A DNA stretch of 64,000 bases from Ptychodera flava (lineage: Eukaryota; Hemichordata; Enteropneusta; Ptychoderidae), in contig NC_091932.1 in assembly GCF_041260155.1 (NCBI RefSeq), positions 12,826,441 to 12,890,440 on the forward strand, given 5' to 3'. Shown in pieces: positions 38,661 to 52,917 of this stretch. Positions within the stretch are counted from its first letter, which is position 1; each line of letters begins with the position of its first letter. The translations under genes were made by a program, and so were the position numbers. Below the pieces are notes generated by a model, which was not told where the DNA came from, ran no database searches, and saw only the letters and a list, made by a program, of their open reading frames with translations.

Positions 38661-39328
38661 GTAACAATCACACAAGCTATCATAAGAATCAAATAAATAC
38701 TTAAAAATTGCAAGATTTGAGTACTTGCTTTAATCTTACTGTGACTGCTACAAGACAACATACAGAGATATAATTATTTATTCTTGGTGTTTTATCAAAT
38801 AATCCATCTTAGAGAAATACAAGGACAACTTGTACAGGAAATCTCGAGTGAAACAGATTGTATCTTTTTGAAAACTACTTCAATAATATGAAGGAATCGT
38901 ATCACATCTGTAACAAGTTGAATACATCAATACAATGAGGGTAAAGAAATTAAGCACAAAGGCTAAAGGCAGGCGCACCTGCTACATCAGAACCCATTCA
39001 ATTTCCAGTATTATTAAGTACCCACTACCGCCCCTCCCCCGAAAAAAATTACGGCAATAAGTCCACAAACATGTTTCACAAACATGTTTACATTTAACCA
39101 CGGTGCAACACTCCCAAACCTGACACCATATACACTAAAACCAACACTCGTTTCTCTTGTCATTCGGTCAACCAATCACAGTAACAACTCGACCATGTTT
39201 ACAATACTGCACGTGAGCATATTCAGTTCATGTCTGGTATTAAAATGCTGAGGATACATGGCAAAAATCACAGATTTTCATGAAAATGAGCAATACTTGT
39301 CCGCCCATTTTTAGTATGTTTATCAATT

Positions 39329-39475
<147 letters not shown>

Positions 39476-40329
39476 GAGGATAATATAACGACAATCGATA
39501 CGGGTTTGGTATCGAGAACAACTCTTTAGAATTAGACGAACATTTAAAATCTGAACGTTTCTCAACAGAAAAATGATACATAAATTTCCTTCCATATAAT
39601 TCAGTTTCTGATATAAAACTTCGGTTAAAAAGTCATCTTTGTAAATCTAATTACACTGTATTGATAAAAATATATTTTGTCAATCTTCTCCTCCTGAAAT
39701 CTTTCAGTATCAAGCTACAGCGTTGTGAACATTGTTAGAGACTGAATACTTAAGAATTACTTCATGAAAGGATCTGCAGACTTAAACGTCTTATTGAGTG
39801 TCATATATATTAATCATCAACAGTTTACTGGAAGGTTGGTTCGTATGTCAGTCTTTCTAATCTCGTTATCTATCCCTATCTATGGTAATAAATGTAGGGC
39901 GGATTCGATTTCTACAAAAAGCGGTTGACATAAAGTCAACCATCATTATACACTCATTAACTCGGCAAGTACAAAAATAAACTTGATATTGATTGATATC
40001 ACTAACCACCGCAAGTTTTGAAGAGCACTACCAATATTTTGCACGGGCTAAGACGTTGAATTAGAAATGGTCGATTATCTGCTCTAGTAATGTTGAGAGA
40101 TGTAAAGAAAATTTTAAAACATTCATTTGATTTGGCCAGAGGGTTGGTATCTGCTATCAGTATTGTTAGATGTAGTTTTTTCTCAGACAATTTAAAGTCA
40201 TCTTAACTTCAATAATGTTTTCTAAAATAAACAAGCTCTGTTTGAAAACAAAACCCATTTAACTCGTTCAAATGCTAATTGAGAGAATCTCTTTTGGACG
40301 CCACCATTGTAGCGGTTTTCAGTGAATAA

Positions 40330-40898
40330 TTAATCAAAACTTTCATAATCAGCCTTTTCTGTAAATCTGTAGGCATCTTCGATGTCGTTTCCACTATTGC
40401 TTTGAAGTGGCTCCCCTCCTTCATATTGCAATATTTTCGACGAAACCTTCTCCTTCTTTCTCAGTGTCCTCTCTGGAAATTTCATCTTGTGACGGGCTTT
40501 TATCAGAAGCCTGGTCAGAACTTTCATTGGCGATATTTGTTTTGTGATCCTCAGCCTGGATAGTATTTTGGTCCACACTCGGTTCTCCTCCTTCGTAAGC
40601 TATATTCTCGACGAATCCGCTTTCAGATTGATGTTGGGGAGCGCCCTCACTCTTTTCTATGTCTCCCGGTTGGTTGGTCGTTAAGGGTTGGTATTCACTC
40701 TCGGGTACCTTTTCAAGTGCAGTGTAGGCTGAATTTCCAGTGTCTGGCTCTAAGGTATGATAAGTCGCTTCTCCCGAGGCAGGACCATCGCTGTTATAGC
40801 TGGGGGGCACCAGAGCCGGCACCTCGACAGAAGACAGAGTTGTGTCGTATGCCACATTCTGTAGTGTCACTCCAGAGTCCATTGCCGAACTTTTCAAT
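40330..40898 (-). CDS. Gene B cytoplasmic tail, ITAM-like, frameshifted
   Basis: Starts LKSSAMDSGVTLQNVAYDTT. Carries YHTL, YTAL and YQPL in ITAM spacing (codons at 40682-40762). The first FVENIAYE module is intact; the second has Tyr replaced by Asn (TNIANESS); the third is cut by a 1-base insertion near 40425 that gives ENIAI and a stop at 40421. Without the extra base the frame would continue to 40330 with FTEKADYESFD, as in genes C and D. Confidence 0.75.
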
Positions 40899-43800
40899 CT
40901 AGGAATAAAATAGCAGTGATGTTGGCACATCAAACACTTTCCCAAATAGGACTTCAAGTGTCAATCGTGAATTCCAACGGCGTGTGTGCTGGCCAATCAT
41001 TTTGAATAATAGTGTAACAGTTATCTTTAAAGAGCACCTCTGGGTCTGTTCTCAGGTGATGAGAAATAATACTCTTATATAAAAACAGCCCTTGTAGTTA
41101 CTGATTGACATGGCAGTAGGTCATAAGTCATTGATTTGGCCTGTTGATTCTGATGAATATTTTTAATATTATTTTATTGTTATTGTACATTTTTGTAAAC
41201 GGCAATATGGCTGCCAAAGTGCACCGATTTAAACGCCTTTCGCAAACTTGCTGGCACTCCCATTGATAATTATCTGAGCAGAAAATTATGTTCAAGTTCT
41301 GGACGCCAAGGTCATATGATCAATTAAAACCTAAGTATACCATGCACTAGTATACTTTCTAGCCCCGATCAGGGTGTGAAGTTTCGTAGTGACACGGGCA
41401 GTAGTCTGTGAGATTACGACCGACAAAAAAATTACGGAAGAAGAATTACGGAAGAAGAAGTCACAGAATTCGGAGCAAAACCAACATGGACCCACGCCAA
41501 GTAGGCTTGGGCCATAACAAACACATAAACGAACAGACAAATAGAACACTTACGATGCTAAATGGCACTAATCATGGCCATGAAAATCTATAAAATGCAC
41601 CAAAACACCATCAGATATCGCTTTTTTGTTCAAAAAACATACTCTATGAGACTACAGATTTCAAGCATGCATATGCCACATTCTTGCATCGTAGATTTTT
41701 AATGGCAAGCAGGTTGTATTTACCTACCATCAGATTTGGTACTCTCTCTCTCTCTCTCTCTCTCTCTCGAAAAACGCTGTTGAAAAGTCATTTATTGTAC
41801 ATATATTGTGTGGTATGTTTGGTACATCACAGATCTTTGTGATATTAACATTAACAAACAACCTTACTTTGAACTGAGAAACACACCCAGCAGTTGAGTA
41901 ATCGACTTTTCGATAAAAAAGAGTTCCGGTTTCGTGATTTGTGTTTAATACTCACCGTCTGTTCCTGATGAGAATATATAATAGGAAGAAGACGACCAAC
42001 AAGACAAGCACTGCTATGATAATTCCAATTATAGCTCCTGGTCATTAAAGAATAGGGGAAAACTTTTCATCACATTCACAATTATAAATTATGTCTCCAG
42101 CCTTTGGCATCAACCACCAGTTTTCTCCATAGTCAATGCAATAAATCATTTCACTAAGTCTATCAAATCATGTCGTACAGTCGCCAACCCTCGCCAATTC
42201 ATCACTGCTATCGGCTACTCAAACGTAAGTTGACCCACGCCCTGGCCTCTGTCTTTATTCCAACTTGTCTTTTTTTGCGAATCTTTCGCTTTGTCCGCCT
42301 ATGTATCTCTCTGCCTATCCCTACTTGACTTGCAGCTTTATTCAACTGAGAGAAAACTGACCTAGAAATCTGAGGGAGTAGGGCGAGAGAACATCTGAGT
42401 AGCACTGGGACATGAATAAATATGACTGAACGAAGTATTCTGCTACAAACAACGCTATGTAAAACTATTTTTGTTCGCAAACTAAATTACAATAAATCGC
42501 CTAGGTTCCATGTTTCAACTAACCCGCCCACAGTTCCAGCTGCTCAATGCTTTTCTGTTTTTTTACCTCTCATACAGGAAATTGTATATACAGGAAATAC
42601 TGCAGATAAGGAGGCTTACCTGTCTCGATTCTTTGTTTTCTACCGTTTCCATCTTCCGGTGCAGGAGTTGAAATCGTCTGTCCTGGATAATGAGGTGAAG
42701 TCCGAGCATCGGTCGGAAGCACAGGGCTACTTGAACGTGACGTCATATCCATACTTGAATGCAGGGAACTGGAGGGTCTCGTTGATGTGCCATTTTCAGG
42801 TAATGAGCTAGTTTCCGTTTCTTCACTCTGGCTCTCAGTCTCCGTACTTGAACTTGTTGGATGACTTGATTCGATAGTTGTTGTCGCTGGACGCGTTGTG
42901 ACGTCTGTCAACTGCGTCGTTTCCTCAGTTGTGCTTCTTTCAGTTTGGTAGGTCGATTCATTAGATACAGGGTACGTTGTTGGTGAGTTCTCTGTACCGG
43001 TAGTTGTACCAGTTGCTGCAATACAGCATATGCATATCGTAGGAATTATAACTAACTTATATATACTTGAAGTTTTAAGTCTGCGAAGAGATCGCCTTTG
43101 AGTGAAATTGCATCAGGACAGGGGTGTATGCAGTGGCGTATTTTCAATACTCTACAAACCCTTTCTGAATAAGTGAGCCAAGTTACTGAAGTGTGAAGAC
43201 TTCTTACTTTGCATGCGTCTTTGTGTATGTTAAAGTGTCATGATTTAACATTCTTTTAAATCCAAGTTAATTGTTACTTTATCTTCATAGCAGAAAAAAA
43301 GGAAAGATCTGCATCAATCGTTAATGAAGGGTAAATTGTAAATTGTTTCACATACTTGATTAATTACAAAATTAATACACAAAAACAAAACATGTCATGA
43401 AAATAATCCACTTATATGTCAGTTTACGTCTACCGCCATCGTAACCACGTTCACAATAACATCGAAAGTCACCATGTTCGTTGGGTGAACAGTATCCTCC
43501 ATTTCACATCGTTCGCCAGATTCGCACTGAGAGGGCGACGGTATGCCAGCACGCATACCATTATTTTCACACGGATTGCATACGCAAAATCTTCAGCACT
43601 AGTTTTTTCCCTGCGAAGCAGAGAGTACATACACCTTTTGAATCACCAGCCTCCAGAAAAGGTTCTCCATTTTCGCCAGAGATCGTAGTAGTACGTAGGT
43701 CGAGCAAGCTTTTTTGACTCTACTGTGCCTGCAAACTAGGGTGCAAACTGCCGCACGCCCGCCATTCGAACTTGAATTGCATCAACGGTTTCGAACCCTT

Positions 43801-44941
43801 GGCTCTCGCTGCAATTCGTCAACTTTCGCAGTCGCTCAAAATAAGAGTGAATCACGGTCACTGAATGAATATATTTCACGTTGAAGTTCATTTTAGCGTC
43901 GCCAACTTGGATATTTATCTGCTGGATTTCAAACCACGGCCCAACCAGCTGCAATACTGGCAAACTGAACTCGAGTTGAGTGTTTTTTACATTGAAAAAA
44001 AACCTAGGTCGTTTTCCTCAGGAATTTGTTCGAAAGTCCGTTTCCGATTTATAGCAGACAACACCGATCTTTCCTTGCCGTGATCGCATTTACTAAACGT
44101 AAGTTATACAGTACACGTTGTGCGTATCCCCGGGTGCGTATCGCTGGCCGCCATATTGTTAGTAACCTATTGGCAACGATGAATGACATATAGGTTTCGC
44201 GCTAGTTCTCGCGTGATTTTCTCTTTTTTTTCTTGCGTGCGTGATTATACGGAATTTTTCTTTCCTTCTTTCACTTCCGCGTCTACATAGCTCTAAAAAG
44301 TCTGCTCGGAACAGCGCATTTTTTTCTGTTTGGCCTAATGAAACGTCTACTGAACTAGTTAGTTTCTTTCAATTGGATGCACCACTTTTTAAATACTTTT
44401 CTCAGTCTGGCAAGACATTCCGTCTGGAGTGATTGTAGGCTAGGCTTAGCGTGGTTTAAGATTGATGGCAGGCTATTTGTCGACGGACAAAAGTACAAGT
44501 GGAAATTTCCACAACCTATAATCCCTTTTAATTCTCTCAATTATTGTAGTAGCGTGGAGCTTTTCAATAATTGCTAAATGATCAAATTTGTAGCTCCAGA
44601 TCTATACATTTCTACCGGATGAATTGGCGGCGGTTAATGAAGCATTGTGTGGCGTTTAACTCCATTGGAGCCTACAGGGGCGTAGTGTACCGTTGCTCTG
44701 CATTTTTGACAAAATAGCATCCGTGAACCAAATTTTTCGTCGCTGTTTTGGCTGTGTGAAGCTTTGATAGGATAAATATAAAACAGCTTATATTCCACGC
44801 TAGACTTTTTTTACTCATAGTGGTACAGGTCGCGTTATGACGCGAACACGAAACTTGCCAACACTCACCTGCATGTATTATCAACTGTAAGAATAGCAAT
44901 AAGTGGTACGCGTTGTTCAGCAGCCGAATGTGTCTCTCCAT
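40330..44941 (-). CDS. Gene B: ITAM-tailed type I receptor, EGF exon decayed
   Basis: Exons 44869-44941 (signal), 42620-43015 (stalk), 41956-42037 (TM) and 40421-40898 (tail) join in phase to 1029 nt, 342 residues, ending early at a frameshift; the ancestral stop is at 40330. The EGF exon at 43.4-43.7 kb is broken, so the product as read would have no EGF module. The tail keeps the three YxxL motifs in ITAM spacing. The stalk is closest to that of gene C, so B and C look like a recent pair. Either a decaying gene or a functional EGF-less receptor; the sequence alone cannot decide. Confidence 0.65.
40682..40762 (-). other. ITAM-like triple YxxL in gene B tail
   Basis: YHTL, 8 residues, YTAL, 7 residues, YQPL. 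It lies ahead of the frameshift, so the motif would still be translated. Confidence 0.7.
40899..42619 (-). other. Gene B introns around the TM exon
   Basis: Non-coding apart from the TM exon at 41956-42037. Contains a (CT)n run at 41742-41768. Confidence 0.5.
41956..42037 (-). CDS. Gene B exon, transmembrane helix
   Basis: Phase 1-2 exon of 82 nt encoding AIIGIIIAVLVLLVVFFLLY then ILIRNRR. Acceptor GACCAG, donor GTGAGT. One hydrophobic helix with basic stop-transfer residues. Confidence 0.85.
42620..43015 (-). CDS. Gene B exon, Ser/Thr-rich stalk
   Basis: Phase 1-1 exon of 132 codons, acceptor TTGCAG and donor GTAAGC. Rich in Thr, Ser and Glu (TRPATTTIESSHPTSSSTET, SEETETSSLPENGTS). Reads as a mucin-like stalk between ectodomain and membrane. 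About 70-80 percent alike by eye to the gene C stalk exon. Confidence 0.75.
43407..43690 (-). pseudogene. Gene B decayed EGF exon
   Basis: Minus-strand remnant aligning with the third to fifth EGF modules of gene D and with the gene C relic. Against gene C it has a 2-base gain, a 1-base loss and another 1-base loss, so the frame breaks repeatedly. The sixth cysteine of the last module is Arg (GGRRKL), and the GT donor has become AT. It could not be spliced or translated as an EGF exon. Confidence 0.7.
44869..44941 (-). CDS. Gene B exon 1, signal peptide
   Basis: ATG at 44941; encodes MERHIRLLNNAYHLLLFLQL then IIHA, a clear signal peptide with basic start and leucine-rich core. Ends in phase 1 at a GTGAGT donor. 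Nearly identical exons start genes C and E, which supports the choice of start. Confidence 0.8.
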
Positions 44942-45786
44942 GTCGACTGAACAGCGTACGTTTCCCCTGGTGTAATCAGATTTGTATCCCTGTCCTAAGC
45001 AGCCTAACCTATCACCTGTCGATATCCTCTGTTAATACTTTAACGTGAAAACTCTTATCGCAGAATTCACTTGACGAGTACCCGCACCGTGTGTCCGCAG
45101 ACGCGGCGAGATTACCTGCATGAATGCCTCTCCCTTGAGTCGTGACGTTTTTTTCTGCTTACTTTTTATTGAGTTCGTGCACACTTCAAACACTTTATAA
45201 TGTCATAACCTGAATAACTCTGCAACGGACCGCCCTAAACATGGAAAAAATTCGGAAGGGGGAACCAAGACTCCAAAACAAGTCTCAAACCTTCCATCAT
45301 GAAATCGAAATCAATCATTCTGACATTTTACAGAATACGCTTGAAATAAATTTTTATGACGATGAAGTAATTTTTGTTTAAAGTACAGGCTCAAATTGCT
45401 AACATGTTTGACGAGCGCTCATAAAAATGGAAAAATAGGAAGTTGTTTAAAGAGGCTTATCCGGTATGTCGATTACAAACTGTCAAGTCGATTTTGAATA
45501 CAGCAAAAAATAGAACAGATGACGTGTAAGTTTTCAATTCAATGTAATGTACCTCGATAAGACTTAATCTAAATGAAGTACGTAATCATCTGTATGGAAT
45601 GCTTTGCTGTTTTATTCACTGAAGGACCTGTTGAAAAAAGGGAAGCGAGAATTGTATTAATGGGTCATGGAGATAGGTATTTTTATAATTTATGTCATTT
45701 GATAAACACATTGTAATTTATAATGAATCTGTAACATATACAGCAGCTTTAAATCATTTTGATTCGATGCGGTACTCTGAGTAATC

Positions 45787-45876
<90 letters not shown>

Positions 45877-47222
45877 GAGAGGGGAGGAAGGAGGGACAGA
45901 GATTATTGATATAGAGGACGGACGGAGAGGATATTATTAATGTTTAGAGATATATCAATCCAACTGAAAATTACCATGTTGCCTTGTTCTCCCATAGGCT
46001 ACCATGTATAGTCGATCAACCAGGTATGTTTTTCGGTAAAATTCAAAAATCAAATTTCTTGTTCACATATGCACTCGTAACCATCCTTTTCTGATCAAGT
46101 ACATTTATGTCAATTATTTAATGTCTATGCACAGATATTGCTAGTTCTATAACGGACAAAATGTATTCATAGTTTTCCCATAGACTCCCATGTATAGTGA
46201 ATCAACATTTCCGAAGAAATCCAAAAACGTAATTTCTTGCTCAGATATGCACTTTTTTACTTCCCACTTCAATGTACATTAACACAAATTATCAAACATA
46301 TATAAAAGTACAGATATAGCTAAGTTTGTAAGGGGAAAATTGTTAAGAGTTTACCCGATACACTCCCATGTATTAAGATTTGATTTTTGACGAAGCACTA
46401 CATCAGCCACATCTTGGCTTCTGATAGTTGCCCCCCCCCGCCCAAACGGTGACCCTACGCTAAAGGCATACCTTAAATTTCAAAAATGACCTTTCAAAAA
46501 TGCTTGCATGAAAAATTGCGATCCATCCCTCCAAAAAACACCTGCCTTCCCCCTGTAATGTCTGTCCAGTCCCTTAGCTTATTAACACATTATATATTTA
46601 TATTACAGTCAGCATTGTTACTGTTGAAAATTGAATTCGAGTCCAGACAAGAATTTAATTGTCAACAATGACAATAGTCATTACACGTGTATGGGCTTTA
46701 TTGAATACATGGCATACTAACATGCAATAGGGAGGGACAGGAAACAGCATTTGATACACAGAACAAGAAAATGAAAAGTATGACCAAAAGTTACAGCTAA
46801 TGTCCCTTTAATATTTTTGCTTGCAATATAAAAAGTAGTTCATATTTCTATTCATGGTTCTATTCAGATTATACAATGGAGGCAATAGACGGACCTCCAT
46901 GGTTATAAACACAATTCAAACTTTTGACTTTGGAGGGAGGAGAGAGGGGGTCACATTTTACATCATGGACCACCCTCAATTTCCTCCGGCCTACCCCCTC
47001 ATCATAATTGCAGGCTCCCTAGGTAATATGAAAATACTGAGAGAGAGAGAGAGAGAGAGAGAAGAGAGAAGAGAGAGAGAGAGAGAGAGATGAGATCCTG
47101 AGAGATGAGGAGAGAGAGAGATGATGAGATGATGAGAGAGAGAGAGAGGAGACGATGAGAGGTCATTAAATTCTACAGGCTGCGTACATTTCACACATCT
47201 ATCATTAACTCATCGGTACATG
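44942..47222. other. Intergenic between genes A and B
   Basis: 5' flank of gene B (to about 45.6 kb), a long (GA)n at 45790-45872, then unremarkable sequence and an irregular GA-rich tract at 47038-47160. No gene seen. Confidence 0.5.
45790..45872. repeat. (GA)n microsatellite
   Basis: About 41 GA units upstream of gene B. Confidence 0.95.
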
Positions 47223-47228
47223 TTTATT
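47223..47228 (-). promoter_or_regulatory. Possible poly(A) signal of gene A
   Basis: AATAAA on the minus strand, about 70 nt past the downstream tail stop at 47297. Position fits, but the hexamer is common in AT-rich DNA. Confidence 0.4.
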
Positions 47229-50200
47229 TGACAGATATTTAAATTACAGGGAAGAAACAGAAAATTTCGAGTTGGAAAAGATGTGTTTTAAAATACTTAG
47301 ATTGCTTCATGGGTCGGAATGTTTTCTAGTGTATCAATACTTTCGTATGCAACGTTTTCGACGAATGCCACTCCACTTTCATCAACGCACGCCTCACTTA
47401 AATTATTTCTAATGTTATTCACAGAGGTACTGTCTTGTATTACTGCAGATTCGTATGCGATGTTATCGACGAAGCCTGCTTGATCCGATTTTCGCCCGTG
47501 TTCGGCGCCATCAGACATCTCGCATGTTACGTGTTCATATATGTAACCTTCGCTTCGTCAGTGAGAACTGTTGCGCCCTCACAAGGTTTACTGCAACTCC
47601 AAGATGTCGACGAGTTTTCGTCTGCGATTTTGATATCACTTGGATCGTCGTATTCAGCGATATCGAAGTTGTCATTCGAAGATTTTTGAAGGTCAGTCCT
47701 GCTTGTATCTATAGCGTTTCCGTATGACAATTTTCCAAGTTGAAATGATGGTCTTGAGTCATTTTGTGTTTGTCGCTTGGCGCGCCGTGAATTGAACCTG
47801 TTGCAAAAAAACATTGTCATTCAGTTATACGTCCATATTGTTAATGTATTTTCTGTGCATACCATACAGCCCATGAAAATGGTTTGGTAATCGCACCAAA
47901 AGTTATCAATAGTGTGAGAATACACTTTTACTGATTCGGAACACAGCAACTTTGGAAGGAGCGCCGATGAGAAATTTTGTTGTAAATCTGCAACTAAAGT
48001 CTCTCTTTTGCACACTCTAGGGAAAGGCTATAATACATTCGTCTCTCTGTTTGATGGCTGTAGACTGTACAATTCTTGGTAAACTTTCAAAATTCGTTTT
48101 CAAGCACATTACCTTCATGACTTTAAACCGCGAAACCGTTTCAAGTTGATAAAGATATACGTATAAATGACACACATCTAGTCTCACTGTAACTGATTTG
48201 ATTTCACCTTACGCCTGGAATTAAATTCGCAGGTGTTGAATGCTTTATGGTATGCAAAGATAGCCGAGTTCAGCCCGACTACACGATTCATCCCACCCAC
48301 TGGCTGGCTATCGTGCAAATTTTCACATGATTTACTCAAAATTACTGACTGTCTCCAAATACTGATATTTACGTTTGCATATTCCCCACATTTACATTGA
48401 CCTCACACTCTCGCACATTAATTTTTTTTTCTTTTGAAAATTTACTGAATGTTCATCGACTAGAGTTCTTTCAATAAACGAAGATAAAGTTACGTCCTCA
48501 CACACCTTTATAGCGGAAATTGCTGAGTGATATGAAAAGGGACAAAGTCGCTCTTTTTTGGCCATTTTTGTGACATTAACAAAACATAGAATATTTGCAT
48601 TAAGTTACTCAGTGTAAAGAATGATGACGGCATATAACCGTCATAACTGTCAGTGCAAACAGACGATTTTGTTTGTGACCTCCCACACAAAATGAATTTC
48701 TACCCACTCCAACATGCTCTCCTATGACAAGTAAACATTGCCACAATTAAAGGAAAAGCTGCTATCATTATCTATATAAAAGGCACCATTACAAAAACTT
48801 GTATGTGATCCATCTTGATTTTTACCATGATTTTTTGACCATTATTTAGGCATGTTTCAAGAAGTCAAACAACACAAACTTCGTTTCCATATAACAAAGT
48901 TTATGCAGAAAAGCTCAAAAAGGAGAGACTTTGTCCAATTAAAGTAATATCATGGATAAAATCACAGTGAGGTGACTATTTTAAATATAGGGGATGGTCA
49001 AATAATAAAAGGGCTTGCTCCACAAAAGCACTATTCGAATGATTAAAAGCTGTTTAAATACCTTCGTCCATACCACATGAACATCCATACAAGGATAACG
49101 ATAACGACAATGAAAGCAATGGCACCGAGGACGCCCCCAACGATGATACCTGTGTGGAAGGACCAACAAATACTTTCGATTTGTTTGCAAGTTCATTGTG
49201 GACTGCATAATGAACGACACTTTAGATTGCGCTGTTAATGGGTAATATGCTCCCTGGGACAAAGTTTCTGAAAAAGAATCTTTACGATGTTTTTACGGTG
49301 TACAGTATACCTAGCTGTGAATCGAGAAAAAACTACTCTCATTCATATAGCGTTAATTAGGGAAAGGTCACCATTAATGTGAATGTGAAACTCAGTTAAA
49401 CTTTACCTAGTAGTATAGCACTACACAAAAAATATCACAAAATTTCTCTTGATTTGGCTTTTCGTTAGGCGGTAGTAAGCAGATATAGAAATCAGCAAAC
49501 GTTTAATGTCTTAAAGTTACATTGGTCAGTATCGTGAACAGAGGTTGCTGGCTTCGAAATATCTTGTGCATATGGCTGCCTATCTATGAGATAATATCCA
49601 TTATGATAACACAAAAGTCGAGGATAAAAAACAACGGGACTCATTAATTTTCGAGAAACGAATCCATGTCGCAAAATGAACAGTAAGAAAAACCATGCTA
49701 CCTGTTTGGACTGATTTGACCCGACCTCTCCCTTCCTGAGCTTTGGAATGGACTGACGCCTTTTCCATTGGCACTTGCTCGGTGACGAGGCTCAGCGGCG
49801 GAGTTATTCGCTCGTCAGGTGTCTTCAAAAGCCGATGAACTGGCGAAGTATTTGTTCGTGGATTGGTCAGTTTCGTCAAAATGCTCGTCGCGTTTTCCGT
49901 AAAGTCGTTGAAGCTTACTGATGATCGTGATGGTGTCAAAGGTGTCGTTCGTATTTTCGTTGTGCCAGATCTCGTTGTTTCGATTCGTGTGGTGGCTGGC
50001 GGCTCAGAAGTTATCCCTGTCGTGCTTGTACGACGAGTACGTGTTTCATAGATCGCAATGGCTGTAAATAATGATACAATATTTAGGAAGAGACTATTTG
50101 ATGCAGAGATCTGATCGTGTGTGTGGATGCACCCACGTAAGCATGTATTATGCAAGTATCATATATTTATCTATGTAAAAACTAAACCACTTACCTGCGA

Positions 50201-52855
50201 GCTAGCATATCTTAGTAATCCCCACCTATCTCTTTGTCAGCCAGTTGCCTACCTCATGTCTACTTATCTATCTACCGATCTATATCTTTATTGTCATATT
50301 TATGTCTGTCTGTCTGCTTGTTTGTCCGTGTGGCTTAGTATCAATTTACTATTCCATCAAAACACATTAATAAACCCACACATATATACCTGAACTAAAC
50401 TTTCTAAACACTTACCTTCGTAAAATATGGCAAATCCGAGTGCCTTTGAAGTGTGACCGGATACGAACCGAACAGTCAAATTATTGTGGAGAGTCACTCC
50501 GATATGAAAGGGCACAGCGCCCTCATCGGGTAATGCGGAATTGGAGAGCATAAAGATCCCACTTGCAGATCGGCCTTCGATGTCTTTGAAAGTAATTGCA
50601 TCGCCATCCCAGAGATCAAGCATCCTCAGCGTTACATTGATAACACAGTGGTCTTCTAACATCACAGTCCACAGACAGTTGACTCCGGTGCTGTAATTTC
50701 CAGGAAACCCGGGAGACAGTATCCAGCCTGTCGGCTCGTGGAAAGTAACGCCACATGCTCCCAACATTGCTGATGTGGATCGTGGCAGTGTCGTTGAGAT
50801 ATGTTGGTGAGAAAATAAATAATAATAACAACGAGATGGTGAAAAGTATCGTGTTAACTGCAACGACGTAATAATAACGATAAGAATTGACACATTAAAT
50901 GCAAAATGACGAGGGAGCAAGATTGCTAAACATAAACTGCAGCCCATTGATCACTAGTGTCGATAAAATTACACTCAGATTGAGAAACGAAATCTGAAGC
51001 ATTTTTGCAACACATTTGCAGTTTTATCATGGTATACTGGGCGCCTTTTTATGAAAACTGGTCTCTGCAGTTGAATCAGCCGATAAACCCGATAAACCGA
51101 TAATTAATCGATGTAATACACTGTACGTAGCCATATAATCGTTAAAACACTAATATAAAGTCGATTCTGTGTTTCACTTGATTTTATTTTTTCGATATTT
51201 ACTGATTCGACAAGACATTGCTACCTACTTGAGTAAATGGCGTGAAACCTTTTGTTATCAGCCTTTCCACATATCTGGTCTTGTCTTGCTCCGCACAACA
51301 GGTCACATTTATCGTCTTCAACCTTGATATAATTAGTGTAGATCGACGGGTGATCATCTCCACAGCGGCACTTTCCATTGAACAAGGACGCGAAATGTTG
51401 GTTGCCACACTGCCGTATGCACTTTTCAACAGACATATCGGCGATATTACCGTCATTGTGTGTGTACATAAAGCCAGAACCCATGATCCTTTTGTAACAT
51501 CCGATGTAGTACGGATCTTCGAAAGAGAATAAGAATAAAATTGAAATTTGAAAATTTTAACACAATAAACCACATCATTCATATCCAAGGACATAGATAC
51601 ATGTAAAATAGCTTGGAAACTACCCTATAGGGCTCTCATATGGTTTTCCTTGCCTATGACCACAGTAACAGTTCGTCTATTTTTACAATACCAAGGGAAG
51701 CCGAGTAAATGAATTGACGTTCGAACATCATCAGTGACGGATTGAGACATTTCATTTGAGAATGAACGCTTTTGCGGGAACAAGCCTTCCCAAATACTGA
51801 ACGCATGAACTTCGCTATCTTTTATACAAAGTCATGGGATCTTGATTCAGAAAGCCCAGCAGAATTCCTTGACGCTGTCTGTACAAAATTATTAGGTGCG
51901 CCCGATTCCAGGCTACGACGGGCATGATGAAGATTATTTTAACGAGCTCTCAGAAAATATGTTATATTTTCATGATTCTCATTATTCCATTAATCTTGTT
52001 AGTTGTGACTTGTTTGTTCTGTAACTGCTTTATTGCGATTTGTACGAATTTAATTTGAAAGTATACGCATGGCTTCAGTGACAATTTAGTAATTAGTATA
52101 ATTAGCTGTTTCAGTGAATGCAATCGATGACTGAAACAAGCACATTAAAATTAATTAATCTCGATGGCGATGATTTCAAGCAAAAAAGTGGAAACTCTTT
52201 CAGATTCTTTTGCACAGATTCTTTTGACTCAAACTATTTTTTTACGATCTTGAAAAATTCCTGCAAAGAAACACTAAACTATATTTATTAAAATTTCGCG
52301 AGGCAATTTTCTATGTTGATAAAGTTAAAGAGGTGTGAGCAACACAACACTATGGAAAAGTAAAGCGGAAGTTAAACAACCGACAAACAACGACTTTGCA
52401 CTAGGCATTCTTGCGAACGTTAAGGTTTTAATTTCGATGCAGTATGGGTGTAAAAAGCAGACTTTTTGAGCGACCACTATGCTGGGGAGAGGCTGTACTT
52501 GCTATGTCTGTGAAGTCTGATGACATCTGTTTTGTGCCAGTGTCCACGACAATTAGTATTAATTAGAACTCACTGAATGATCATAAACCAGAGGTAGTGT
52601 TCTAGTTATCTTCCGAGTCCCCAAACTCGCATAGTTATCCTGCTAAGGTCATCGAAAATATGCAAAATTACAAGAAAACTCACAATTACAACGTATTCCA
52701 AGTGTGTATCCACCATCACATAATGAATCAGAACTCAAAGAGCTTTCATCAAGGTCATCGACCATCATCACGCCAGGAAGTCCTACAACAAATACAATGA
52801 AAGACACAATTGGATGTGAGAAATATTTGGGTTCCGTAAGCGGTAGAAGTTTATA

Positions 52856-52917
<62 letters not shown>

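Noticed and set aside
38340-38761. Frames of more than 100 codons on both strands
   Set aside because: Produced by a degenerate minisatellite; both strands are open and the peptides only repeat the unit.
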